A stretch of DNA of 64,000 bases from CADCWK01 sp965218235 (lineage in GTDB: Bacteria; Chloroflexota; Chloroflexia; Thermomicrobiales; UBA6265). Shown here piece after piece: positions 1-8,117 of this stretch. The notes under the pieces are model-generated. The model had not been told where the DNA came from. It ran no database searches and saw only the letters and a program-made list of their open reading frames with translations. Position 1 is the stretch's first letter; every line of letters starts with the position of its first letter. The stretch spans positions 1,736,001 to 1,800,000 of the forward strand of contig OZ244595.1 of assembly GCA_965218235.1 (NCBI GenBank). The letters run 5' to 3'. The translations under genes and the position numbers were made by a program.

Positions 1-162
1 GTATCCGTAGGTCGGATTGACGTAGCTGTTCGCGTCGGCCTGAGCGAGGGCGTTCGGCGCGGTGGCGGGCGGCGGCCCGAACAGAGCGAACAGGAGGGTC
101 GCCGCGACGATCGCGGTCAGACCGGAACGTGCACTGCTGAGACGGGCGCGGCTGGGTGACAT
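1..162 (-). CDS. N-terminus of a secreted protein (partial, runs off the left edge)
   Basis: Reading leftward from an ATG at 162, the first 54 codons encode an Arg-rich n-region, a hydrophobic stretch (residues about 14-28) and an AxA-type cleavage region ending near ALAQA, followed by mature sequence starting NSYVNPTYGY. A GGAGG ribosome binding site lies about 8 bases upstream of the ATG. This is a Sec-type signal peptide, so the protein is exported. Too little of the mature domain is present to assign a function. Confidence 0.6.
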   Translation of the reverse strand, partial: MSPSRARLSSARSGLTAIVAATLLFALFGPPPATAPNALAQADANSYVNPTYGY

Positions 163-449
163 CCGGAGACCTCCGTTTGCATGCAAGGCGGACCGCTGAA
201 CGACGAGGGCGCTTCGAGAACGCGTGCCTCCGGATTCTAGCGGGTTGGCAGCATCAATTCGGGGCACGTTTCATCCCGGCCGAAGGTTCATCTCGGGACG
301 CACGTGAGGGGTGAACCGGGAGCGCATCCGCTGCGCGGTGGCTGGTCTGGCCCCGGTGGACCCTGATCCAATCGGTCGGCTTCGACGATTCGGCGTAGAC
401 TTCCCTGATTGAACGCCGGAACCGTCCCGGAACGCGCCGGGGCACTGAG

Positions 450-467
450 TCAGCGAGACCTCGCTGA
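450..467. promoter_or_regulatory. 8+8 bp palindrome upstream of lon
   Basis: TCAGCGAG and CTCGCTGA form a perfect inverted repeat with a 2-base centre, about 80 bases before the chosen lon start. It has the size of a dimeric repressor operator. It does not match the HrcA (CIRCE) or HspR (HAIR) consensus I know. Use as an operator is inference. No convincing -35/-10 pair was seen nearby. Confidence 0.25.
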
Positions 468-548
468 CCTGTGTCCGAATCCGATTCCAGACTCTTCGAC
501 TGATTGACTTCTGTGCCGGTTCCCCCCGCACGTCCAGGTGAGAGTGCT

Positions 549-3428
549 ATGCCCTCCGGCAAGTCGCCGACGTCCCCAGACAAAATCGACAAAACCGACC
601 AGACGAAAGCCGTAACAATCCCGACCGAGGAGACTACGGCTGATCGTTTCCCGGATCAGGAACGACACCCGTCCGACGTGGCGGAAACCGGGGCGACGGC
701 CGAGGCCAAACCCCGAGCCCGCCGAACCCGCCGGACCAAAGCCAGGCAGCCGGCGGAGCGACCAGTCGCGCTGCCAGTCCTGGTCGTCGACGAGACCATC
801 CTGCTCCCCCACATGTCGATCCCGTTCCCGATCGAGGACGAGGAGTCAGCGCTGGTCCTCGACCGGGCCGCCCGCCTTCCGCTTCGCCAGGTTCTCGTCC
901 TGACCGAGCGGATCACCTCCGGACCATCCGACAGCCCGTTCAGCATGGCCCCCGGTGAGCTCGAACACCTGGCGGCCCGGCTCGCGATGGATCCGGACAT
1001 CGACCCGGACGCCCTGGTCGGCGTCCTGCCCGGACCGGACGACACCGTCGACGCCGGCGGCTGGACCGCCGAGGGCGAACCGGGCCAGGAGCAGTTCGAA
1101 CTCTGCTCCGTCGGCGTCATCGCCGAGGTCGGCCAGCGCGTCACGAGGGCGGGCGGGCACAGTCACGTCATCCTGACCGGTGTCGGCCGCGGCATCGTCG
1201 ACGAGATGATCCAGACGGACCCGTACCCGGTCGCCCGGGTCCGGCGCCATGACGACCTGCCGATGGAGGGCGCGGCCGCCGAGGCGGCGATGACCGCCAT
1301 TCTGGAGCAGGTCGAGAGTTATCTCAGCATGCTGCCGAGCGTTCCGGAGGAAGTCCTCTCGACGATTCGGGGCGTGAACGAACCCGGCTGGCTGGCCGAC
1401 CTGATCGCCTTCTCGCCGGAGTTCACGCCGGAGCAGCGCCAGAAGCTGCTGGAGATTCTCGATCCGATCGAGCGGCTCCGGACGCTCGGCGTTCTGATCG
1501 AGAAGCGCCTGTCCGTCCTCAACCTGCGCCAGCAGATCCAGCACGAGGCTCAGGAGGGAATGGACCGCCAGCAGCGAGAATATTTTCTCCGCGAGCAGAT
1601 CCGTGCCATCCAGAAGGAGCTCGGCGAGGGTTCGCCGGAGGAGACGCTTGCCAAGGAACTCCGTGAGAAGGTCGAGCGGGCCGGGATGCCGGACGAAGTC
1701 AAGGCGAAGGCGCTCTTGCAGGTCGAGCGCCTGGAGCAGCAACACCCCTTCTCGCCGGAACTCGGAATCATCCGCTCCTACCTGGAGTGGCTGACCGACT
1801 TGCCGTGGGCGACCGAGACCGAGGAACGACTGGACCTGCGGGAGGTCGCCCGAATCCTCAATGAGGACCACCACGGGCTGGAGAAGGTCAAGGATCGCAT
1901 CCTCGAATTCGTCGCCGTCCGCAAGCTGGCCGGGGATCGGCTCCGCTCGCCGATCATTTGCTTCGTCGGGCCGCCGGGCGTCGGCAAGACCAGCCTCGGC
2001 CGGAGCATTGCCCGGGCGATCGGCCGGGAGTACGTCCGAATCAGCCTCGGCGGTGTCCGGGACGAGGCCGAGATCCGGGGCCACCGCCGGACCTACGTGG
2101 GCGCGATGCCGGGCCGGATCATCAAGGCGCTACGGGACGCGAAGAGCCGCAACCCGGTCCTCGTCCTGGACGAGGTCGACAAGCTCGGCGGCGACACCTT
2201 CCGCGGCGACCCGTCGTCGGCGCTGCTCGAGGTCCTGGACCCCGAGCAGAACAGTGCTTTCTCGGACCACTACCTGGAGGTCCCATTCGACCTGTCGAAG
2301 GTGATGTTCTTCACGACGGCGAACATGCTCGACCCGATCCCGGCGGCGCTGCGCGACCGAATGGAGATCATCGAGGTTCCCGGCTACACCGAGGTCGAGA
2401 AGGTCGAGATCGCCCGCAGCTTCCTCCTGCCGCGCTCGCTTGAGAACCACGGTCTATCATCCGATCGGCTGCTCGTCACCGATGATGCCGTCCGCCGGCT
2501 GATCCGGGAGTACACGGAGGAGTCGGGCGTCCGAAGCCTCGAGCGCGAGATCGGGTCGCTGGCTCGCAAGGTCGCCCGGGAGATCGCAACAGACGTCGCG
2601 GACGCGCCGGGACCGGTCCAGTTGGTGGAGACGGTTGAGTCCGACCTCACCGGAGCGAACGGCGAAGGGGCCACATCGAACGAAACCGAGTCGGACCCGG
2701 CACCGATCCAGCATGCAGAGGCGGACGCGACACCGGCGAATCCGATCATCATCGATGGGCCGGCTGTCGAGGCCTACCTCGGCATCCCGCGCTACGAGTA
2801 CGGACTGGCGGAGGAGAGCGACGAGATCGGTGTCGCGACCGGGGCGGCCGTAACGAGCTTCGGCGGCGACCTGTTGTCGATCGAGGTGCTGATCATGGAG
2901 GGCAAGGGCGATCTGGTCCTGACCGGTCAGCTCGGAGACGTCATGCAGGAGTCCGCCCGGGCGGCGATCAGCTACGCCCGGAGCCGATCGGCGACGTTCG
3001 ATCTGACTCCCCAATTCTTCGACAAGCACAACATCCACATCCACATCCCGGCAGGCGCCATCCCCAAGGACGGACCGTCGGCCGGGATCACGATGGCGAC
3101 GGCGCTGTTCTCGGCGCTGACCGGCCGGCCGGTCCGGAAGGACGTCGCGATGACCGGCGAGATCACGCTGCGGGGCAAGGTACTGCCCATCGGCGGTCTG
3201 CGGGAGAAGACGCTCGCGGCTCACCGGGGCGGAATCAAGACGTTCCTGCTTCCCCGCCGCAATGCCAAGGATCTCAGCGAGCTCCCCGCCATCGTTACCT
3301 CCGGGCTGGAGCTCATCATGGTCGACACGCTGGACGAGGTGCTCTTGACCGCGCTGGTCCAGCGATTGGTTCCCGTCATTGAGACGGAGACTGCCGCCGG
3401 GCACCGCGCGGTCGCTCAGCCCGTCTGA
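549..3428 (+). CDS. lon: ATP-dependent protease Lon (S16)
   Basis: This cytoplasmic AAA+ serine protease degrades misfolded and regulatory proteins. The protein is 959 residues, longer than the usual 780-820, with a charged disordered N-terminal extension of about 60 residues. Next come the substrate-binding LAN domain, a coiled coil, the AAA+ module with Walker A GPPGVGKTS near residue 473 and Walker B VLVLDEVDK, and the protease domain. The catalytic serine is in KDGPSAG (about S844) and the catalytic lysine in RGKVLPIGG (about K877). An acidic, low-complexity insert of roughly 50 residues separates the AAA+ lid from the protease domain (nucleotides about 2600-2760). The frame is open from a TTG at 504, but ATG 549 has the better ribosome site (GGTGAGAG, 6 bases away) and is preferred. 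Confidence 0.95.
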   Translation: MPSGKSPTSPDKIDKTDQTKAVTIPTEETTADRFPDQERHPSDVAETGATAEAKPRARRTRRTKARQPAERPVALPVLVVDETILLPHMSIPFPIEDEESALVLDRAARLPLRQVLVLTERITSGPSDSPFSMAPGELEHLAARLAMDPDIDPDALVGVLPGPDDTVDAGGWTAEGEPGQEQFELCSVGVIAEVGQRVTRAGGHSHVILTGVGRGIVDEMIQTDPYPVARVRRHDDLPMEGAAAEAAMTAILEQVESYLSMLPSVPEEVLSTIRGVNEPGWLADLIAFSPEFTPEQRQKLLEILDPIERLRTLGVLIEKRLSVLNLRQQIQHEAQEGMDRQQREYFLREQIRAIQKELGEGSPEETLAKELREKVERAGMPDEVKAKALLQVERLEQQHPFSPELGIIRSYLEWLTDLPWATETEERLDLREVARILNEDHHGLEKVKDRILEFVAVRKLAGDRLRSPIICFVGPPGVGKTSLGRSIARAIGREYVRISLGGVRDEAEIRGHRRTYVGAMPGRIIKALRDAKSRNPVLVLDEVDKLGGDTFRGDPSSALLEVLDPEQNSAFSDHYLEVPFDLSKVMFFTTANMLDPIPAALRDRMEIIEVPGYTEVEKVEIARSFLLPRSLENHGLSSDRLLVTDDAVRRLIREYTEESGVRSLEREIGSLARKVAREIATDVADAPGPVQLVETVESDLTGANGEGATSNETESDPAPIQHAEADATPANPIIIDGPAVEAYLGIPRYEYGLAEESDEIGVATGAAVTSFGGDLLSIEVLIMEGKGDLVLTGQLGDVMQESARAAISYARSRSATFDLTPQFFDKHNIHIHIPAGAIPKDGPSAGITMATALFSALTGRPVRKDVAMTGEITLRGKVLPIGGLREKTLAAHRGGIKTFLLPRRNAKDLSELPAIVTSGLELIMVDTLDEVLLTALVQRLVPVIETETAAGHRAVAQPV

Positions 3429-3457
3429 CCCTCTACCGCAGACACAGTGGCGACTGG

Positions 3458-4006
3458 TCAGTGCTGACCAAAGCTGTTGTAGCTGACGGTTTCGGCCAGC
3501 GGCCTGCGGCCCCCATCGACCGCGTTGGGACGTGGATCCTTCGAGGTAACCGGGTACCCCAGCGCGACGACCGAGCGCGCTGTCCGTCCATCCGGCACAT
3601 CGAGGATCATCCGGGCGGCGGCCTGCTGTTCGGCGTTTCCAAACCAGGCCGTTCCCCCGCCAAGATCGAAGAACCGGGCGGCGACGAGTAGTCGCTCCGT
3701 CACACGTCCCTCGTCGTAGGCCTCGCTGGTCTCACTTTCGCCGTCGAGCACGATGGCTATCGCCAGCGGCGCACCTGACACCCAGTTGATCGCATCACGG
3801 ACCCGCGAGATCCGCTGGAGCTGCTCGCGGTCCGACAGGACGATCAGGTGCCAGGGTTGCGTGTTGCGCGAACTGCCCGTCCAACGGGCGACCTCGAGCA
3901 ATGCTCCGAGGAGGTCCTCCGGAACCGGGTCGGATCGGTATTGCCGGATCTGTCGAACCCTTTGAAGTTCCGCGGCAATCATGACCGGGTTGGCTCGCTG
4001 CTCCAT
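3458..4006 (-). CDS. Nitroreductase family protein
   Basis: This 182-residue protein belongs to the FMN-dependent nitroreductase family, which reduces nitro groups, quinones or related substrates with NAD(P)H. The family signature is visible as RQIRQYRSDPVPEDLL near the N-terminus (phosphate/FMN contact), SSRNTQPWHLIVL around residue 45, and the C-terminal VVALGYP motif. The length is normal for the minimal single-domain subfamily. A second in-frame ATG eight codons in could also be the start. It is convergent with lon, and its stop lies within a small palindrome (3455-3470). The substrate cannot be deduced. Confidence 0.85.
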   Translation of the reverse strand: MEQRANPVMIAAELQRVRQIRQYRSDPVPEDLLGALLEVARWTGSSRNTQPWHLIVLSDREQLQRISRVRDAINWVSGAPLAIAIVLDGESETSEAYDEGRVTERLLVAARFFDLGGGTAWFGNAEQQAAARMILDVPDGRTARSVVALGYPVTSKDPRPNAVDGGRRPLAETVSYNSFGQH

Positions 4007-4317
4007 TGCTCGTTGCCCTCTGAGTGAGTCCGATCGCAGAGCGCGGGGGAAGCAGGAAGGGCGCCACGGCCCTCAATCCTCGCGCCTGGACGATTCGTCG
4101 AGATGAATGCCGACTGTCACAGGTCACGATGATGTGCGCAACAGATACGCCACAGGTCGCCCATGGCGGCATCACAGTCGGTTTCTACAATGGTTTCAGG
4201 CGGAACGAGCACGCTGACTCCCTCCCTTCGGAACCAAAGCGGCGCCGCCCCCGTCCATGCAACACCGGAACCCGTAGGGCCAGAACCGAGCCCACATCAT
4301 CCCAGGAGAACACCGCA

Positions 4318-4512
4318 ATGGACAATCTCATCGTGACTGGCGCCGTCATCGCCTTCCTGCTCCTGATCCTGCCCGCGGTCCTCGCTCCGTTCCTGAGTCA
4401 GAACCCCACGACGCTTGACACCACTCCCCAGGTTGCTCCGGATCCAGTCGGTCCCAACCCGGTTGCCGCCTCTCCAGGCGAACACCACTCCACTGACCGG
4501 ATCGCGGCCTGA
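4318..4512 (+). CDS. Small single-pass membrane protein
   Basis: This 64-residue frame starts at ATG 4318 behind a good AGGAGA site 8 bases upstream. Residues about 4-26 form one hydrophobic helix rich in Val, Leu, Ile and Ala. The rest is a short Pro/Thr/Asn-rich tail with no cysteines. It resembles the many unnamed small membrane proteins of high-GC bacteria. The frame stays open upstream to 4024, but that part has no coding character and no ribosome site. Function unknown. Confidence 0.5.
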   Translation: MDNLIVTGAVIAFLLLILPAVLAPFLSQNPTTLDTTPQVAPDPVGPNPVAASPGEHHSTDRIAA

Positions 4513-4599
4513 GCTGGCCGGGTCGATTTCGGCGTGTCTCCTCGATGCCCGCCATGAGCCCTGCCGGAGGAATCTGGCCTCGGTTCGGCTCCTGACCCG

Positions 4600-5301
4600 C
4601 TAGGTGGCCGACACCGCCCCGGATGGAGCGACGCCCATTTGCCGCAGCCACTCGATCGCCTCGATGAGCGTCGGCGCGGTCACATCCGGCGCGACCGGCA
4701 GTTCAGCCCGCAACGAGTACCCATTTGGGACGAAGATGCAGCGGATTCCCGCCGCGCTCGCCGCCATGACGCCGGCCGGGGCATCCTCAAGCACGACGCA
4801 GTGCACTGGGTCGATCTCGAGTAATCGCGCCGCCATCAGGAAGATATCCGGGAAGGGTTTGCCCTTCGTCACGTCGTCGCCCGTGACCTCGGCGTCGAAC
4901 AGACCCGTCAGCCCCGTCTCCGCGAGGGAGATCGCCGCCTGATGCCGGCGGTTGGATGTGGCCAGGGCAAGGCGAAGTCCCGCTTCCCGCCCGAACGCGA
5001 TGATCTCCCGCGCTCCCGGCATCACGGCCAGGTTGCCGATGATCATCTCGGTCCGGAGCGCGTCGAACTCGTCGATCAACTCGGTCAGGTCCCCCTCCAG
5101 CCCATACCACTGCATGAAGAGCGCGACGGCGTCAGGCAACCGGCGACCGAGCAACTGCGGCGCGTGGGCCTGATCGGCCACTTTCCCGTGCCGCCGAAGG
5201 AACTCGACCATGGCGGCGTCCGCCAGCGGCTCACTGTCGATGAGCAATCCGTCCATGTCGAATACCAGTGCCTGGACCGCGTCGGACCGATCGTCTCGCA
5301 T
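4600..5301 (-). CDS. HAD-superfamily hydrolase (beta-phosphoglucomutase/phosphatase-like)
   Basis: This 233-residue enzyme has all four HAD motifs. Motif I is FDMDGLLIDSEP near residue 14 (nucleophile Asp and acid/base Asp), motif II is LATSNR, motif III is the lysine in TKGKPFPDIF, and motif IV is VVLEDAPAGV. The helical C1 cap between motifs I and II is typical of the phosphoglycolate phosphatase/beta-phosphoglucomutase branch, which acts on small sugar phosphates. ATG 5301 has a GGAGTG site upstream. The frame remains open to an ATG at 5346, which lacks one. The exact substrate cannot be inferred. Confidence 0.85.
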   Translation of the reverse strand: MRDDRSDAVQALVFDMDGLLIDSEPLADAAMVEFLRRHGKVADQAHAPQLLGRRLPDAVALFMQWYGLEGDLTELIDEFDALRTEMIIGNLAVMPGAREIIAFGREAGLRLALATSNRRHQAAISLAETGLTGLFDAEVTGDDVTKGKPFPDIFLMAARLLEIDPVHCVVLEDAPAGVMAASAAGIRCIFVPNGYSLRAELPVAPDVTAPTLIEAIEWLRQMGVAPSGAVSAT

Positions 5302-5356
5302 GCCGGAACACTCCACGCTGCTGGGTCCGTCCATCCATCCCGTCATCAGGACGCTA

Positions 5357-6337
5357 TCACGTCGTGGTGATCCGTGGGTGAATCGTCAGCGCGCGGGCTG
5401 GGTTGTCAACGATCAGCCGGCGGACATCCGCAGCGCTGACGCCGGCGTCCAGGAGCATGAAGACGAAGCGGTCGAGCAGGTAAGTCAGACCCGGCCCTCC
5501 GCCATAGGCTGGACGAAGCGACCTGCGGGCGATGTCGTGAGAGAGCAGGATCTGGCTCCCGAACCCCTCCGCGATCAGCTCGGCGATCACCGCGGCCTTC
5601 GGCTCGTCCGGTCCGTAGCGCGGCTTGCCGAGCTGATCGAAGCCAATCGTGGCGCCGGTGCGGAGGACTGTCCGCAGCATCTTCCGGTCGTCGAACCGGC
5701 GGTCGAGATGGCTGATCGTCATTCGCGCCGGGTCGACGCCGTGACGGGCGAGCAGCTCGACCTGTTGCGCGCCCATGGTGCCCGCCTCAGCGTGCGTGAT
5801 CACCTGCACCCCGGTCTCCCGGTGGGCCAGTCCGACGGCGGCGAACGCGGTTCGCTCCGTGTCGCTGATCCGGTCGAGACTGCTCCCGGCCTTGAGCTGC
5901 CCAGGCCGGACGCCAGTTGTCGGGTCACCGTCTCGCAACTCCCGGATGAGCCCGTCCGCCAGTTCCTCCGGCGAGTGGCCGTGAACGAGGTAGCCACTGT
6001 GGAGCTCCTTATGGAACCCGGCCGTGGCGACGAGGTAGACGGCGACCCGACTCGCGACCCAGTGCAGCCCGGCGAGGTCGCGGCCGTTGTCGGGGGTCGT
6101 GCAATCGACGATTGCCCCGCCGCCGGCAAACCCGAACGACTCAGTGTCGGCCAGGGCGGCGTCGCGGTCGCCGGTCCGGTAATCCGGCTCCTCCCCGACG
6201 GTCGCCGGTGGGGACGCGAGCAAGTGCTCGTGAGGCAACGTGATCCCCAGGTCGGCGGGATCGACCGGACCCAGCACCGTCATGACGTGCGGATCGCGCA
6301 CTGGGTCGATCTCGTCCGCCTCACCATCGATGAACAC
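5357..6337 (-). CDS. Phosphotriesterase-family metal-dependent hydrolase
   Basis: This is an amidohydrolase-superfamily protein of about 326 residues. It has the N-terminal metal motif LPHEHLL, a lysine in AGFHKELH at the position of the carbamylated bridging Lys, and ligand histidines in VITHAEAG and ISHLDRR. The C-terminal aspartate motif is LLSHDI. Members hydrolyse lactones, phosphotriesters or related esters, so lactonase activity is as likely as phosphotriesterase. The start is uncertain. GTG 6337 has a GAGG site 5 bases upstream, ATG 6283 begins directly at the conserved TVLGPVDP, and the frame is open to 6430. The gene lies 55 bases before the HAD gene on the same strand, so the two may be co-transcribed. 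Confidence 0.85.
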   Translation of the reverse strand: MFIDGEADEIDPVRDPHVMTVLGPVDPADLGITLPHEHLLASPPATVGEEPDYRTGDRDAALADTESFGFAGGGAIVDCTTPDNGRDLAGLHWVASRVAVYLVATAGFHKELHSGYLVHGHSPEELADGLIRELRDGDPTTGVRPGQLKAGSSLDRISDTERTAFAAVGLAHRETGVQVITHAEAGTMGAQQVELLARHGVDPARMTISHLDRRFDDRKMLRTVLRTGATIGFDQLGKPRYGPDEPKAAVIAELIAEGFGSQILLSHDIARRSLRPAYGGGPGLTYLLDRFVFMLLDAGVSAADVRRLIVDNPARALTIHPRITTT

Positions 6338-6552
6338 GATGTCCTCGTCGGCAAGTCCGAAGGCGTCGCGTCCATCGTTCACGTCATGAGACACGAGGCA
6401 GACTCCCGAAACGACCGCTTCCAAAACCAATCTGGCGTATCGTTGACCCAGACTGGAAACCTGATCGACAGCCTGGTATCGACGTTACCGCCCGACTGCC
6501 GCGCCCATCCAATACTAACAAGACCTCATACCCAGATCGCCAGGGAATCCCG

Positions 6553-7839
6553 TTGACTGACCGAACGCCCGACGCTCCGACCGGACCAATAGAGCCAGCA
6601 ACGCCCCACGGGCGTCGTCAGCATCCCTTCCGGCCAACCGATACCGACACGGCCCCGGAAGCAAACCGTCCTCATCGCCCTCCGGACGACCCGACCCACC
6701 CCAACCCATCCCGGGCCGGCAATGCGTCCATCTCTGCCTCATCCGCGCCGGTTCGGACCAGGACCGAACAGTTCCGGATTCGACCCGACGGACAGATGCC
6801 GACGCCAGCCGTTGGACCAGAAACGACGCGACAACCAGCACGTGAGCCTGGGGCGTCGTGGTCCGCCGAATCGCCGCCGAGCGCCGACGACTCCAGATCC
6901 GGGAATCGGCAGCCAGTCGACGTGGAGGGACAGCCTCTCCAACGAATGACCAAGCGAACCCGGCGGGCCGCCGTCTTCGCCCCTCCACCGCTTGCGACTG
7001 ACGTTGAGCGGCTTGGCTGGGCGCCAGCTCCAGGATCACCACCGCCCGCCCGCCCGCCACGCCGACCCTCCCGGCTGTCGCGGCTCGTCCGGGTCCTGTT
7101 CATCGTCGCGATCCTTTCGACGACGCTCTTCGCCGCGACCAACCAGACGCTCGTCGCGACGCTGGCCGGCACACCCCAATGGCAAACGGTCGAGCAGACC
7201 AGCCGAAATGCCGTCCACGCGGTGGTATCCGTCGTCGCCGAGGAGCCGTCATTCGCTCCGGCTCCCGGGTTGGCGAACTACCCGATCTGCACTGACACCA
7301 GCGAGGACGATCGCGGCCGTCTCGAAGCTAGCATGAACCTGATGCGCGGCACGGCTGAGGGTGAGCGCCTGTTCGACCAGCTGGTAAGCAACGACATCTG
7401 CGTCCTCACCGAGGACATCGGCTACAACAGCGGCTACGCCTATGGTCGCCAATCGCCGGTCGACGGAAGTTGGTCGGACTCGTACATCTCCGTTGCCACC
7501 GATCTGCTCCATTCTGGTGAGACCGACGTCCTCGCCGCGCTCCTCGTCCACGAGGCGACACACATCGACCGCTACATCAACGATCTGGCCTGCAACTACA
7601 CCGACACCTGCACCACGCTGCCGAACGGCGTCGACCTCGAAGAGGAGATCGCGGCGCATGGGGCCGAGGCGCAGTGGTGGATCGCCGCCTACGGCTCGGA
7701 TGGCAAGCGGTTCGCGACCGGCTACGACTATGGCGTCAATCGGCTCGCCCGAGCCTACGGCGAAGGGCCAGAGGTCTTCGATGCCTATGTCAGGAGCGTC
7801 CGGAGCGACTCCCGCGAAGGCGCCTCGATCGCTCACTAG
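6553..7839 (+). CDS. Membrane-anchored putative zinc metallopeptidase (HEATH zincin)
   Basis: This is a 428-residue protein in three parts. Residues 1 to about 170 are Pro/Thr/Arg-rich and look disordered. A single transmembrane helix lies near residues 178-200. The C-terminal domain carries LLVHEATHIDRY, an HExxH zinc motif, followed by conserved-looking acidic residues in DLEEEIAAHGAEAQWW that could supply the third ligand. The orientation would put the catalytic domain outside the cell. Four cysteines in the outer domain could form disulfides. The start is a TTG with no strong ribosome site, so the N-terminus may be shorter. I do not recognise a named family, and peptidase activity is inferred from the motif. 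Confidence 0.65.
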   Translation: MTDRTPDAPTGPIEPATPHGRRQHPFRPTDTDTAPEANRPHRPPDDPTHPNPSRAGNASISASSAPVRTRTEQFRIRPDGQMPTPAVGPETTRQPAREPGASWSAESPPSADDSRSGNRQPVDVEGQPLQRMTKRTRRAAVFAPPPLATDVERLGWAPAPGSPPPARPPRRPSRLSRLVRVLFIVAILSTTLFAATNQTLVATLAGTPQWQTVEQTSRNAVHAVVSVVAEEPSFAPAPGLANYPICTDTSEDDRGRLEASMNLMRGTAEGERLFDQLVSNDICVLTEDIGYNSGYAYGRQSPVDGSWSDSYISVATDLLHSGETDVLAALLVHEATHIDRYINDLACNYTDTCTTLPNGVDLEEEIAAHGAEAQWWIAAYGSDGKRFATGYDYGVNRLARAYGEGPEVFDAYVRSVRSDSREGASIAH

Positions 7840-8117
7840 ATTTGGCCTTCGCGTCGCGCGGCGACCGTCGGCAGATGGGCGCTGACGATCTGCATCCGGC
7901 CGGACCGGGTGCGGTCCTCGGCCCTTTCTCCCGAGACATCGACGACAACTCGCTCGTACAGTGAAAACGCGCAGGAAACGACAAGCGGAGATCGGCTTCC
8001 CCGGAGGTATATCCATTCCATCGGCATGTTGGTACGATGCCGATCGCGTTATTTGGCGACCAGACGACGATCAGTCGCGATTTTTCCTGCCGATACCCAC
8101 GACACGGAGGTCCCCGC

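Noticed and set aside
846..2084. Long minus-strand open frame (412 codons) opposite lon
   Set aside because: It is the antisense shadow of a clear Lon gene in high-GC sequence. It has no family motif and no ribosome site.
3455..3470. TGGTCAG-TG-CTGACCA palindrome as a terminator of lon
   Set aside because: Only a 7-bp stem with a 2-base loop. It overlaps the nitroreductase stop codon and has no T-run. Too weak to call.
5210..6556. Plus-strand frame of 448 codons opposite the phosphotriesterase-like gene
   Set aside because: Shadow of a gene with clear metal-binding motifs on the minus strand. Its product is Arg/Gly/Asp-rich without domains.
8001..8040. Possible promoter (TACGAT at 8033-8038) for the M14 gene
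   Set aside because: No acceptable -35 hexamer at 16-18 bases.
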